A stretch of DNA of 64,000 bases from Nocardioides sp. zg-1308 (lineage in GTDB: Bacteria; Actinomycetota; Actinomycetes; Propionibacteriales; Nocardioidaceae): contig NZ_JABJQY010000002.1 in assembly GCF_013155375.1 (NCBI RefSeq), forward strand, positions 2,232,001 to 2,296,000, in the 5' to 3' direction. The translations under genes were made by a program, and so were the position numbers. The notes below the pieces were generated by a model. That model was not told the DNA's origin and ran no database searches. It saw nothing but the letters and a program-made list of their open reading frames with translations. The stretch's first letter is position 1. Every line of letters begins with the position of its first letter. Below, piece by piece: positions 16,618 to 28,620 of the stretch.

Positions 16618-17115
16618 ATGACGGATCCGCGGCCCACGTCCTACAGCCGGGTGAGCCTGGGGATCATGGCCCACTCGAGCGAGGCCAACCTCCTCGGCAA
16701 CGTCCACGGCGGCGAGATCATGAAGCTCGCCGACTCCACGGCCGGCGCGGTGGCGCACCGGCACAGCGGCGGCCCCGCGGTCACGGCGGCGATGGACGAC
16801 ATGACCTTCCTCGCGCCGGTCCACGTCGGCGACATCATCAAGACCTACGCGCAGGTCAACTGGGCGGGCACCTCCTCGATGGAGATCGGCGTGCGGGTCG
16901 AGGCGCAGCCGTGGGGCAACGCGACCGACGAGCCGGTGCACGTGGCCAGCGCCTACTTCGTCTTCGTCGCGATCGACGACGAGGGCCGGCCGCGGCCCGT
17001 CCCGCCGCTGGAGACCGAGACCCCCGGTGACGTACGCCGCCGGCGCGAGGCCGAGATCCGGCGCTCGCACCGGCTGGCGCGCAAGGCCGAGATCGACGAG
17101 GGCCGCGAGGGATGA
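16618..17115 (+). CDS. Acyl-CoA thioesterase (hotdog fold)
   Basis: The 165-residue product is a single hotdog domain of the YciA/BACH type: NLLGNVHGGEIMKLADSTAGAVAHRHSGG gives the active-site Asn and Asp region, and AMDDMTFLAPVHVGDII the central strand pair. It hydrolyses acyl-CoA to free acid and CoA; chain-length preference is unknown. A charged C-terminal tail rich in Arg follows. The ATG at 16618 is seven bases after TACCGT with no Shine-Dalgarno sequence. The gene is flanked by two LCP genes, without an obvious functional link. Confidence 0.85.
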   Translation: MTDPRPTSYSRVSLGIMAHSSEANLLGNVHGGEIMKLADSTAGAVAHRHSGGPAVTAAMDDMTFLAPVHVGDIIKTYAQVNWAGTSSMEIGVRVEAQPWGNATDEPVHVASAYFVFVAIDDEGRPRPVPPLETETPGDVRRRREAEIRRSHRLARKAEIDEGREG

Positions 17116-17183
17116 CCGCGGCCCACGCCTGATCCCCACCCCCGGGGCGACGACCTCGTGGCCCCGGCGCGTCGCGACCGGCT

Positions 17184-17210
17184 GTGACAGGTGTGACTGG
17201 TGATACTGGG
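17184..17210 (+). promoter_or_regulatory. Three 9-bp direct repeats in the LCP promoter
   Basis: Three consecutive 9-base units, gtgacaggt, gtgactggt and gatactggg, stand in phase. The third contains GATACT (17202-17207), a likely -10. The same layout occurs at 25801-25827. I infer a direct-repeat activator or repressor site, with MtrA a candidate. Confidence 0.5.
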
Positions 17211-17244
17211 CGGGCTGACTTCCCCCAGCAAGAAAGGCCCTGCG

Positions 17245-18828
17245 ATGTCGTCCGTCCCCTCTGGGTCGACCCAGCCGCGGTTCACCACGCTGCACCGCGC
17301 CCAGCGCGTGCGCTTCCGGCGTGCGGTGACGCTGATGCTGATGACCCTCGTCCTCCCGGGATCGGCCCAGCTGGTCGCCGGCAGCCGACGGGTGGGCAGG
17401 ATCGCGCTCCGCACGTGGCTGACGCTGGCCGTCCTGGCGCTGGTCGCCGCGGTGGCGTCGTACGTCTGGCACGGCGTCGCCTTCTGGGCCGGCACCAACA
17501 CCGGCCTCCTCCAGCTCCTGCGCGTGGGCCTGATGGCGCTCGCGGTCGGCTGGGCCTACCTCTTCGTCGACGCTTGGCGGCTCGGCCAGCCGCTGACGCT
17601 CCAGCGCCAGCACCGGCTCGCCGTGGTCGGGGTCAACGGCTTCCTCTGCTTCAGCGTCGCCGGCGCCCTGCTCTTCGGCGCCCACGTCGTCGGCGTGCAG
17701 CGCCAGTTCATGATCACGATGTTCGGCGAGGGCTCGGCGGTGAGCGCCGCCGAGGGCCGCTACAACGTGCTGCTCATGGGCGGCGACGCCGGCGCGGGCC
17801 GCTGGGGGCTGCGTCCCGACTCGATGACCGTGGCCAGCATCGACGCCGAGACCGGCAAGACCGTGCTGATCTCGCTGCCGCGCAACATGCAGAACTTCCC
17901 GTTCGCCGAGGGGTCGGTGATGGCCGAGCAGTTCCCCGACGGCTTCGACGTCGAGGGCATGTACCTCAACGGCCTCGCCACCTGGGCGCTCGACCACGCC
18001 GAGCTGTTCAAGGGCTCGGAGAACCCGGGCGTCGACGCGACCGTCCAGGGCGTCGAGGGCATCACCGGCCTCGACATCAACTACTGGGCGATGGTCAACC
18101 TCGAGGGGTTCAAGGACCTCGTCGACGCGGTCGGCGGCGTGGAGCTCAACGTGCGCCAGCCGATCCCGGTCGGCCTGCCGCACGAGGAGTCGTTCCACTA
18201 CATCGAGCCCGGCAAGCGCACGCTCGACGGCCACGACACCCTCTGGTTCGCCCGGGCCCGCGAGGGCTCCGACGACTACTCCCGCATGGCCCGCCAGAAG
18301 TGCGTGATGAGCGCGATGCTCCAGCAGGTCAGCCCCCAGGACGCGCTGCGCAACTTCGAGAAGATCGCCGGCGCGAGCTCGGCGATGGTCTCCACCGACG
18401 TCCCCCGCGGCGAGGTCGACCGCTTCGTCGAGCTCGCCCTCAAGGCCCGCAGCCAGAAGATCGCCACGCTGTCGCTGGTGCCGCCGATGATCAACACCGC
18501 CGACCCGGACATCGCCCTGGTGCAGCGCAAGGTCGCCGCGGTGATCGCCCGGGCCGAGGGCCGCCAGCCCGCCCCGGACACCGCCGAGGCGGCCCCGGCG
18601 GCCGACGCGCCGACGGAGGAGGACGCCGCGTCGACGACGACGGACGCCACTCCTGACGCCGGCTCCGACGGCACGGCCGAGACCCCGGCCCCGGCCGGCG
18701 ACGACGCGTCCGCGCCGGCCACCCCGACGGCGCCCACCACCCCCGACGACGTCACCGGCGGCTCGATCGGCTCCCTCTCCGAGGGCTACGCCGCCAACCA
18801 GTCGGAGGACCTCGGCGCGGTTTGCTGA
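17245..18828 (+). CDS. LCP-family cell-wall polymer ligase with multi-helix N-terminus
   Basis: A 527-residue protein. The first 150 residues hold about four membrane helices (for example TLMLMTLVLPGSAQLVAG, TWLTLAVLALVAAVASYVW, LLRVGLMALAVGWAYLFV, FLCFSVAGALLFG). The LCP domain follows (YNVLLMGGDAGAGRWGLRPDSMTV, LISLPRNMQNFPF, WFARAREGSDDYSRMARQ). The tail of about 95 residues is Ala/Thr/Asp/Pro-rich and disordered. It heads the galactofuran gene group, so it probably ligates that polymer to peptidoglycan. ATG 17245 is preceded by AAGAAAGG. Most LCP proteins have one helix, so the extra helices are notable. Confidence 0.88.
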   Translation: MSSVPSGSTQPRFTTLHRAQRVRFRRAVTLMLMTLVLPGSAQLVAGSRRVGRIALRTWLTLAVLALVAAVASYVWHGVAFWAGTNTGLLQLLRVGLMALAVGWAYLFVDAWRLGQPLTLQRQHRLAVVGVNGFLCFSVAGALLFGAHVVGVQRQFMITMFGEGSAVSAAEGRYNVLLMGGDAGAGRWGLRPDSMTVASIDAETGKTVLISLPRNMQNFPFAEGSVMAEQFPDGFDVEGMYLNGLATWALDHAELFKGSENPGVDATVQGVEGITGLDINYWAMVNLEGFKDLVDAVGGVELNVRQPIPVGLPHEESFHYIEPGKRTLDGHDTLWFARAREGSDDYSRMARQKCVMSAMLQQVSPQDALRNFEKIAGASSAMVSTDVPRGEVDRFVELALKARSQKIATLSLVPPMINTADPDIALVQRKVAAVIARAEGRQPAPDTAEAAPAADAPTEEDAASTTTDATPDAGSDGTAETPAPAGDDASAPATPTAPTTPDDVTGGSIGSLSEGYAANQSEDLGAVC

Positions 18829-18846
18829 CGGCTCGACGGCGGCCCC

Positions 18847-18852
18847 TAGTGT
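18847..18852 (+). promoter_or_regulatory. -10 element of a leaderless promoter
   Basis: TAGTGT lies seven bases before the GTG at 18860. An earlier in-frame GTG at 18851 overlaps this hexamer and so is unlikely to be the start. Confidence 0.5.
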
Positions 18853-18859
18853 GTACGCC

Positions 18860-19786
18860 GTGACCACCGGACCCCTGCCCCGCATCGTCGCGGTCGTGGT
18901 CACCTTCAACCGCCTCGAGCTGCTCGAGCGGCTGGTGGCGAGGCTGGGGGAGATCGACGGCCTGGCCGAGGTGCTGGTCATCGACAACGCGTCCTCCGAC
19001 GGCACGGGAGCGTGGCTCGCCGCCCGCCCCACCACGGGCGAGGTCCCGATGCGGTCGCGGACGCTGTCGACCAACCGGGGCGGTGCCGGCGGCTTCCACG
19101 ACGGCCTGGCGTGGGCGATCGACCGCGAGGCCGACCTGGTCTGGCTGATGGACGACGACGGCCTCCCCGACGTCGACTGCCTGGATCGGCTGCTCGACGA
19201 GACCGACCTCGACTTCTGGGGTCCGCTCGTGGTCGACGAGGCCGACCCGGGCCGCCTGGTCTTCCCGATCCGGATGCCCGGCAGCACCCGCGTCGTGCAC
19301 GCGGTCGACGACGTGCGCCGCGCCGCGCGCGAGGACCGTATCGACGGCATCGTCATCCCGTTCAACGGGGTCCTGGTCACCAAGGAGCTCGTCGACCGGA
19401 TCGGCCTGCCGCGCGAGGAGTTCTTCATCTGGGGCGACGACCACGAGTACCGGCTGCGCGCCGAGGAGGCGGGCGCCCGCGTCGCCACCGTGGTCACCGC
19501 CACCGTGCGGCATCCCAGCGTCGGCAACCTGGGCTCGCCGATGATGTTCGGCCGCACGACCTACAACGACTCGCCGAGCGACCTCAAGCACTACTGCATG
19601 GCTCGCAACAACCTCGTCAACCTGCGCGACTACCGCGGCCCCGCGCACGCCGCCGCCTTCGTCGTGAAGACCGCGTGGTTCTACACCTTCACCCGGCCGA
19701 GCCTGTCGCGGCTGCGGCTCAGCCTCCGGGCCATGCGCGCCGGGATCGCCGGCGACTTCGACGGCCACCGGAGGTTCCTCTCGTGA
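18860..19786 (+). CDS. GT2 glycosyltransferase, GlfT1-like
   Basis: A 308-residue family 2 glycosyltransferase. Seen are VVVTFNRLELLERLV (nucleotide-sugar fold start), VIDNASSDGTG, NRGGAGGFHDG, the metal-binding LMDDDG, and EEFFIWGDDHEY near the acceptor site. The NxGGAGGF plus DDD arrangement is typical of galactofuranosyl and rhamnosyl transferases such as GlfT1, which adds the first galactofuranose residues to the lipid-linked primer. The position just before a second GT2, glf and a GlfT2-like gene supports this. The sugar is inferred, not shown. Its stop overlaps the next start (GTGA), so the two are coupled. Confidence 0.8.
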   Translation: MTTGPLPRIVAVVVTFNRLELLERLVARLGEIDGLAEVLVIDNASSDGTGAWLAARPTTGEVPMRSRTLSTNRGGAGGFHDGLAWAIDREADLVWLMDDDGLPDVDCLDRLLDETDLDFWGPLVVDEADPGRLVFPIRMPGSTRVVHAVDDVRRAAREDRIDGIVIPFNGVLVTKELVDRIGLPREEFFIWGDDHEYRLRAEEAGARVATVVTATVRHPSVGNLGSPMMFGRTTYNDSPSDLKHYCMARNNLVNLRDYRGPAHAAAFVVKTAWFYTFTRPSLSRLRLSLRAMRAGIAGDFDGHRRFLS

Positions 19787-20721
19787 GCGGGACCACCGAC
19801 CCGACCGCGGACGGGGCCGGTCGCGAGACGGTGGCGGTCGTCGTGGTGACCCACGACCGCGCCGACCTGCTGTCCGGCATGCTCGACGGCCTGGCCGCCC
19901 AGACCCGGGCTCCCGACACGGTCATCGTGGTCGACAACGCCAGCACCGACCACACCCCCGACGTGCTCGGCGCCCGCTCCGACCTGCCCCTGCAGGTGAT
20001 CACGCAGGCCAACCTCGGCGGTGCCGGCGGCTTCCACCGCGGGGTGCAGGCGGCCTACGACGGCGGCCACGACCGCATCTGGCTGATGGACGACGACGTC
20101 GTGCCGGCGCCGGACTGCCTGGAGCGGCTGGTGGCGGTCGACGAGGACTGCCTCATCGCGGTGCGCGAGGACCTGTCCGGGGCCCTCGTGGAGAAGGCGG
20201 CCGTCGAGTTCGACCTGCGCAACCCGCTCTCCATCCACCCCAAGCGCTCGACCGTCGACGGCGTCTACCGTGACCGCGCCTCGATGCCCGCGCTGGTGGA
20301 GGTGCAGAACGTCGCCTTCGAGGGCTTCATGGTCCGCCGCGACGTCGTCACCGAGATCGGCTTCCCCGACCCCACCTTCTTCATCTTCTACGACGACGCC
20401 GAGTACGCCGTCCGCGCCCGGCGCGCCGGCCGCAGGGTCTGGGCCGTGCGTGACGCCGTGCTGGTGCGCCAGCTCGACTTCAACCAGCAGCACGACCTGT
20501 CGGGGTGGAAGGGCTTCTACATGTACCGCAACCTCTTCGTGGTGCACCTGCGCCACGGGGAGAACGCGCTGGTCCGGCTCAAGCCGTGGCTGATCACCCT
20601 CGCCGTGGTGCTCCTCAGCCCGGCGCGCGGCGGGCGCGCCGAGGCGCGCAACGTGATCCGCGCCATGGCCTCCGCGCGGGGCATGCGCCGCCTGCCCGAC
20701 CCCGCTCAGCCCCCTCGTTAG
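19783..20721 (+). CDS. GT2 glycosyltransferase, second GlfT1-like enzyme
   Basis: A 312-residue paralogue of the preceding enzyme: VVVVTHDRADLLSGML, VVDNASTDHT, NLGGAGGFHRG, WLMDDDVVPAP and FFIFYDDAEYAVRARRAG are all in place. The C-terminus has one hydrophobic stretch (PWLITLAVVLLSP) that may touch the membrane. The start is the GTG at 19783, overlapping the previous stop by four bases, with GGAGG eight bases upstream. Two adjacent small GT2 enzymes could add successive sugars (for example linker rhamnose and first galactofuranose) before GlfT2 polymerises the chain. This division of labour is inference. Confidence 0.8.
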   Translation: MSGTTDPTADGAGRETVAVVVVTHDRADLLSGMLDGLAAQTRAPDTVIVVDNASTDHTPDVLGARSDLPLQVITQANLGGAGGFHRGVQAAYDGGHDRIWLMDDDVVPAPDCLERLVAVDEDCLIAVREDLSGALVEKAAVEFDLRNPLSIHPKRSTVDGVYRDRASMPALVEVQNVAFEGFMVRRDVVTEIGFPDPTFFIFYDDAEYAVRARRAGRRVWAVRDAVLVRQLDFNQQHDLSGWKGFYMYRNLFVVHLRHGENALVRLKPWLITLAVVLLSPARGGRAEARNVIRAMASARGMRRLPDPAQPPR

Positions 20722-24009
<3,288 letters not shown>

Positions 24010-24020
<11 letters not shown>

Positions 24021-24939
24021 GCGGGTCGTGAGCACGGCGTCGAAGGGCCCGGCCCGGCCCACCACCGCGGAGCTCGAGGCCCTGCCGCTGGCCCCGCCGG
24101 CCGCGACGGGGCTGCGCGAGGTCGTACGCCGTCGCTACCTGCTCGGCATGCTGGTGCGCAACACCATCAAGTCGCGCTACCAGGGGACGGTCCTCGGCTG
24201 GCTGTGGAGCTACCTGCAGCCGGCGACCCGGTTCCTGATGTTCTACTTCCTGTTCCAGGTCATGATCGGCCGTGGGGCGGGGACGATCGAGAACTTCGCC
24301 ATCCACCTGTTCGCGGGCATGGTGATCGTCCACTTCTTCACCGAGACGTTCAACGGCGGCACCCAGTCGCTCGTGCAGAACCGGTCGCTGATCACCAAGC
24401 TGCCGGTCCCGCGGGAGATGTTCCCGGTGGCTCGCATGCTCGTGGCCGCCTGGCACACGGTGCCCATGCTGGTGATCCTGGTCATCCCGTGCATCCTGCT
24501 GGGCTGGCGTCCGGACCCGGTGGGGATGGCCGCGGCCCTGCTCGGCTTCAGCCTCGCCGCGGCGCTCGGCCTCGCGCTGGGCCTGCTCTTCAGCGTCGGC
24601 AACGTCTTCATGCGCGACGTCGGGAAGATCGCCCAGACCCTGACGATGTTCGTCACCTTCAGCGTGCCGATGATGTACTCCTACACCCTCGTGGAGGAGC
24701 GGTTCGGGGCGACCGGTGCCGAGCTCTACCTCTACAACCCGATGGCCGAGGCGGTGCTCCTCATCCAGCGCGGCTTCTGGACCGGCACCACGAGCGACCC
24801 AGCGGCCACGGCCGAGGTGCACCTGCCGGACCACCTCTTCACGCGCGGCCTGGCCATGACGGCCGTCTCCGTCCTCCTGCTCGTCCTCGCCCAGCGGGTC
24901 TTCGCCAGGCTCGAGGCCAAGGTCCCGGAGCGGCTCTGA
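24010..24939 (+). CDS. wzm: ABC-2 type polysaccharide export permease (Wzm-like)
   Basis: The product is about 309 residues with six membrane helices. Near the N-terminus it has RRRYLLGMLVRNTIKSRYQGTVLGWLWSYLQPA, the amphipathic segment and first helix typical of ABC-2 O-antigen and teichoic-acid exporters. It pairs with the ATPase gene that follows, overlapping it by one base. Together they should flip a lipid-linked galactofuran across the membrane, as the Rv3781-Rv3783 pair does in mycobacteria. I chose the GTG at 24010, six bases after GAGCGGG; a GTG at 24028 is an alternative. Confidence 0.87.
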
Positions 24940-25709
24940 TGACGACGATGATCAAGGTCGACAACGCGACCAAGGTGTTCACGCTGTCCTACCAGCGGTC
25001 CCTCAAGCAGACGGTCCTGGCCAAGGCGAGGGGCCGCAAGACCCACGACTCCTTCAACGCGGTGGACGACGTGACGTTCAGTGTGCGCGAGGGGGAGTCG
25101 GTCGGACTCATGGGGCTCAACGGATCGGGCAAGTCCACGCTGCTCAAGCTCGTCAGCGGCGTGATGCGTCCCGACTCGGGCTCGGTGCTGACCCGGGGCC
25201 GGATCGCCGGCCTGATCGCGACCGGCACCGGGTTCGACAACAACCTCAGCGGGCGCGAGAACCTCTACCTCAACGCCGCCATCCTCGGGATGTCGCGGGC
25301 CGAGACCGACCGCAAGTTCGACGAGATCGTCGACTTCGCCGACCTCGGCAAGTTCCTCGACACCGACGTGGCCTACTACAGCTCCGGCATGAAGGCGCGC
25401 CTCGGCTTCTCGGTGGCGGTCAACGTCGACGCCGACATCTTCATCGCCGACGAGGCCCTCGCGGTGGGGGACCGTCCGTTCAAGCGCAAGTGCAAGAAGC
25501 GGATGGACCAGATCGTGAAGTCGGGCGTGACGATGTTCTACGTCTCGCACGCCCCGGGCGCCGTGCGCAACCTGTGCGACCGCGTCCTGGTGATGGAGAA
25601 CGGCAGGCTCGGCTTCGACGGCGACGTCGAGGAGGGCATCCACTACCTGCACTACGACGAGACCGACGAGGACAGCGGCGAGGACGACGGCCTCGGAACC
25701 GACGTCTAG
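24939..25709 (+). CDS. wzt: ABC transporter ATPase for polysaccharide export (Wzt-like)
   Basis: A 256-residue nucleotide-binding subunit: Walker A GLNGSGKS (59-66), signature YSSGMKARL, Walker B DIFIADEAL, and the H-loop in YVSHAPGAV. It has the N-terminal strand pair of the polysaccharide-export class and an acidic C-terminal tail (DETDEDSGEDDG), but no carbohydrate-binding C-terminal domain of the O9a type, so chain-length capping is probably not done here. It is the last gene of the galactofuran group. ATG 24939 overlaps the permease stop in TGATG. Confidence 0.9.
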   Translation: MTTMIKVDNATKVFTLSYQRSLKQTVLAKARGRKTHDSFNAVDDVTFSVREGESVGLMGLNGSGKSTLLKLVSGVMRPDSGSVLTRGRIAGLIATGTGFDNNLSGRENLYLNAAILGMSRAETDRKFDEIVDFADLGKFLDTDVAYYSSGMKARLGFSVAVNVDADIFIADEALAVGDRPFKRKCKKRMDQIVKSGVTMFYVSHAPGAVRNLCDRVLVMENGRLGFDGDVEEGIHYLHYDETDEDSGEDDGLGTDV

Positions 25710-25758
25710 GGGCTTGCGGACGACATCCGCGAAGAATGACACCCGTGTAACGGCGTGT

Positions 25759-25777
25759 CGACTGGAAATTACAGTCG
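25759..25777 (+). terminator. Possible weak terminator after wzt
   Basis: CGACTG and CAGTCG form a 6-bp stem around the AT-rich loop gaaatta, 50 bases past the wzt stop. GTAAC (25747) and GTTAC (25782) flank it as a second inverted pair. No T-tract follows; it could equally be an operator of the amidase gene. Confidence 0.35.
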
Positions 25778-25800
25778 TGTAGTTACTCAGAAACCCTTCC

Positions 25801-25827
25801 GTGACTGATGTGACTGGTGTGAACTTC
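25801..25827 (+). promoter_or_regulatory. Three 9-bp direct repeats before the amidase gene
   Basis: Units gtgactgat, gtgactggt and gtgaacttc stand in 9-base phase, about 40 bases upstream of the start. They share the 12-mer TGTGACTGGTG(A/T) core with the LCP promoter at 17184-17210. The third unit contains TGAACT, a possible poor -10. Confidence 0.5.
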
Positions 25828-25868
25828 TGCCTTGTGTGACCTTCCCCCACACAGGAGTAGAGATCTTC

Positions 25869-28598
25869 ATGCGACCCCTTCAGGCCCGTCTCGTCACCCT
25901 CTGCCAGCAGGTGCTGGCGCTCGGTGTCGTCCTCGTCGTGCTCACCCCGGCCTCCGGTGTGGTGTCCCTCGACATCGTCGGTAAGCACCCCGGCGCCGCG
26001 ACTGCGCAGGGCGGACCGGTGGAGCTGGTCTCGGCCACCGTGCCGACCGCTCCGGTGACCCCCGAGGTGACCGAGGTGCCGTTGACCGGCGCCGCCGGTG
26101 GCTTCGCCGGCCTGCGCGGCCGGACGGTCGCCGGTGCCGCCACCCCGGCCCGCGTGCAGAGCACGCCGCAGGAAGTGAGCGGCTTCGCGGCGGTCGGCGT
26201 CACCTGGCAGCACGGCGAGCAGCTCGAGGATCACCAGATCTCCCTGCGGGTGCGCACGCGCACCGGCGACGACTGGAGCGACTGGGAGGCCCTCGAGTAC
26301 CACGACGAGCACGGCCCCGACGCCGACAGCGCGGAGGGCGCGGCCGCCCGTCCGGGCACCGAGCCGATGTTCGTCGGCGAGGTCGACGACGTGCAGGTCG
26401 CCGCCAGCACCGACGGTGCGACGCTGCCCGACGACCTCTCCCTCGCGCTGGTCGACCCGGGCTCGGCCGGCGGCAGCCGCACCGAGGCGCCGGCCGACCG
26501 CGGCGACGCCGACGGCACCGCGTCCTACGAGCAGGACTACGCCGAGCAGGGCTCGATGGCGCAGGAGTCCTCGGCCTCGTCGGGGTCGGGCCTCGTGCTG
26601 CAGGCGGCCCGGACCGGCAAGCGCACCGCCGCCCAGCCGACGATCTTCTCCCGCGCCCAGTGGGGCGCCGACGAGAGCATCCGTGACAAGGGCGCGCTCC
26701 GCTACGGCAGCATCAGCGCCGGCTTCGTGCACCACACGGTCAACGCCAACGACTACACCGAGGCCCAGGTGCCGGCCATCCTCCGCAGCATCTACGCCTA
26801 CCACGTGAAGTCGCGGGGCTGGAGCGACATCGGCTACAACTTCCTCGTCGACCGGTTCGGCCGGATCTGGGAGGGCCGCTACGGCGGCATCGACAAGCCG
26901 GTCGTGGGTGCCCACACGCTCAACTACAACGACTACGCCTTCGCCATGTCGGCCATCGGCAACTTCGACGTCGTCCAGCCGCCCGAGGTGATGGTGCAGG
27001 CCTACGGCCAGCTCTTCGCCTGGAAGCTGTCGCTGCACGGGGTGAACCCGGCCTCGACGGCGCAGAAGGTCGGCCGCTCGACCTTCCCGGCGATCAACGG
27101 CCACCGCGACGCCGGCTCGACGGCGTGCCCGGGCAAGTACCTCTACGCCCGGCTGCCGCAGATCCGGGCCTACGCCAGCACCGCGGCGCCCGTGACCCCG
27201 GTCGTGCAGCCGGTCACCGTGTCGGAGCCCAACCCGCAGAACAACCTCGACGCCTCGCCCTACCCGGACCTGGTCGTCCGCCGCGCCTCCGACGGCCGGG
27301 GCCTCGTGCTCCCGACCGGTGGGCTCACGTCGTTCCAGAAGCGCCTCGTGGTCGGCAAGTCCGGCTGGGACCAGCGCGCCGACGTGGTCGTCTCGCCCGA
27401 CCTGACGGGCGACGGCGTCCCCGACCTGGTCACCGCCGACGCCTCCGGGATCGTCCGGGTCCGGGCCGGCCGGGGCAACGGCAAGTTCGGCGACACGACC
27501 CGCAAGCTCAGGCTGAGGGGCTACTCCCTGATCACCGCTGTCGGCGACCTCAACGGTGACGGTCGCAACGACCTCGTCGCGCGGTTCAAGGGCAAGCTGG
27601 CCACCCTGCTCGGCACCACCGAGCGCGGCTTCTCTCGCAAGGTGACGCGCAAGGGCTACGGCAACTACCGCCAGCTCATCGGTGCGGGCGACCTCAACGC
27701 GGACGGCCGGGCCGACCTGCTGCTGCGCACGAAGAACCGGCTGTTCCTCCAGACCGGCTACGGCACGGGTCGCTTCGCCGCCCCGCAGCGCGTCGCCGGC
27801 TCCTGGAGCTCCTACAACCGCCTCGTGGCCGGCGACTTCAACGGCGACGGCCAGTCCGACCTGGTGGCGCGCACGAGCAGCGGCAAGGTCGTGATGCTGC
27901 CCGGCCGCGGCAACGCGACGTACGGCGCCGCGCTGGGTCCCGCCGCCAACCTCAAGACGATGCGCTTCCTCACCGCGGCCAACCTGGTGGGTGGCGCGGG
28001 GGCCGACCTCGTCGGCGTCTCGGGCAAGCAGCTGGTGGTCGTCGCCAACCGCGACACCTTCGAGCTGGGCGCGCCGGTCGACACCGGCGTCTCGTTCGCC
28101 GGCATGGACACCCTCCTCAACGCCGGTGACGTCAACCGCGACGGGGCCGGCGACGTGCTGGCGCGCGACACCTCCGGGCAGCTGTTCCTCTTCGCCGGCA
28201 ACGGCACCGGTGCCCTGCAGCCCGCCACGCTGCTCGGTGGCGGCTGGGGCGGCGTCGCCGGGCTGGACGCGGTGGGCGACGTGACCGGCGACGGCATCCC
28301 CGACCTCATGGGCACGCCCGCCGGTGGCGCGTTGTCGGTGTGGCCGGGCAACGGGTCCTCCTTCAACGCCCCCTCGCCGGTGAAGGGCACGGTCCCGACC
28401 CGGTCGGGCCTGCCGTCCGACCTGTCCAGCTACGACTGGGTGCTCCAGGTGCAGGCGATGCAGCTCAAGGGCGGCGGGGACTACGTGGTCCGTGACCGGC
28501 TGAGCGGGGTCGTCTACCTCTTCCCCGGGCGCAGGTCGGGCGTCTCGACGCCCCGCGTGCTCGGCGAGGGACTGGGGGCCTTCGACCTGGCCGGGTGA
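25869..28598 (+). CDS. Secreted PGRP-type N-acetylmuramoyl-L-alanine amidase with FG-GAP repeats
   Basis: A 909-residue exported protein. A signal peptide (LVTLCQQVLALGVVLVVLTPASG) and about 240 residues of Ala/Asp-rich sequence precede a peptidoglycan-recognition/amidase_2 domain. Zinc-site motifs are GFVHHTVN, WSDIGYNFLVDRFGRIWEGR and the C-terminal GHRDAGSTACPG (His and Cys ligands). The remainder is a beta-propeller of FG-GAP/VCBS repeats, e.g. GDLNGDGRNDLVAR, GDLNADGRADLL, GDFNGDGQSDLV and GDVTGDGIPDL, probably for surface attachment or calcium binding. It should cut the bond between MurNAc and L-Ala. ATG 25869 follows GGAG; the 159-base upstream region carries the 9-bp repeats. Confidence 0.9.
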   Translation: MRPLQARLVTLCQQVLALGVVLVVLTPASGVVSLDIVGKHPGAATAQGGPVELVSATVPTAPVTPEVTEVPLTGAAGGFAGLRGRTVAGAATPARVQSTPQEVSGFAAVGVTWQHGEQLEDHQISLRVRTRTGDDWSDWEALEYHDEHGPDADSAEGAAARPGTEPMFVGEVDDVQVAASTDGATLPDDLSLALVDPGSAGGSRTEAPADRGDADGTASYEQDYAEQGSMAQESSASSGSGLVLQAARTGKRTAAQPTIFSRAQWGADESIRDKGALRYGSISAGFVHHTVNANDYTEAQVPAILRSIYAYHVKSRGWSDIGYNFLVDRFGRIWEGRYGGIDKPVVGAHTLNYNDYAFAMSAIGNFDVVQPPEVMVQAYGQLFAWKLSLHGVNPASTAQKVGRSTFPAINGHRDAGSTACPGKYLYARLPQIRAYASTAAPVTPVVQPVTVSEPNPQNNLDASPYPDLVVRRASDGRGLVLPTGGLTSFQKRLVVGKSGWDQRADVVVSPDLTGDGVPDLVTADASGIVRVRAGRGNGKFGDTTRKLRLRGYSLITAVGDLNGDGRNDLVARFKGKLATLLGTTERGFSRKVTRKGYGNYRQLIGAGDLNADGRADLLLRTKNRLFLQTGYGTGRFAAPQRVAGSWSSYNRLVAGDFNGDGQSDLVARTSSGKVVMLPGRGNATYGAALGPAANLKTMRFLTAANLVGGAGADLVGVSGKQLVVVANRDTFELGAPVDTGVSFAGMDTLLNAGDVNRDGAGDVLARDTSGQLFLFAGNGTGALQPATLLGGGWGGVAGLDAVGDVTGDGIPDLMGTPAGGALSVWPGNGSSFNAPSPVKGTVPTRSGLPSDLSSYDWVLQVQAMQLKGGGDYVVRDRLSGVVYLFPGRRSGVSTPRVLGEGLGAFDLAG

Positions 28599-28620
28599 GG
28601 CCGGTCAGGAAGCAGCGCGA

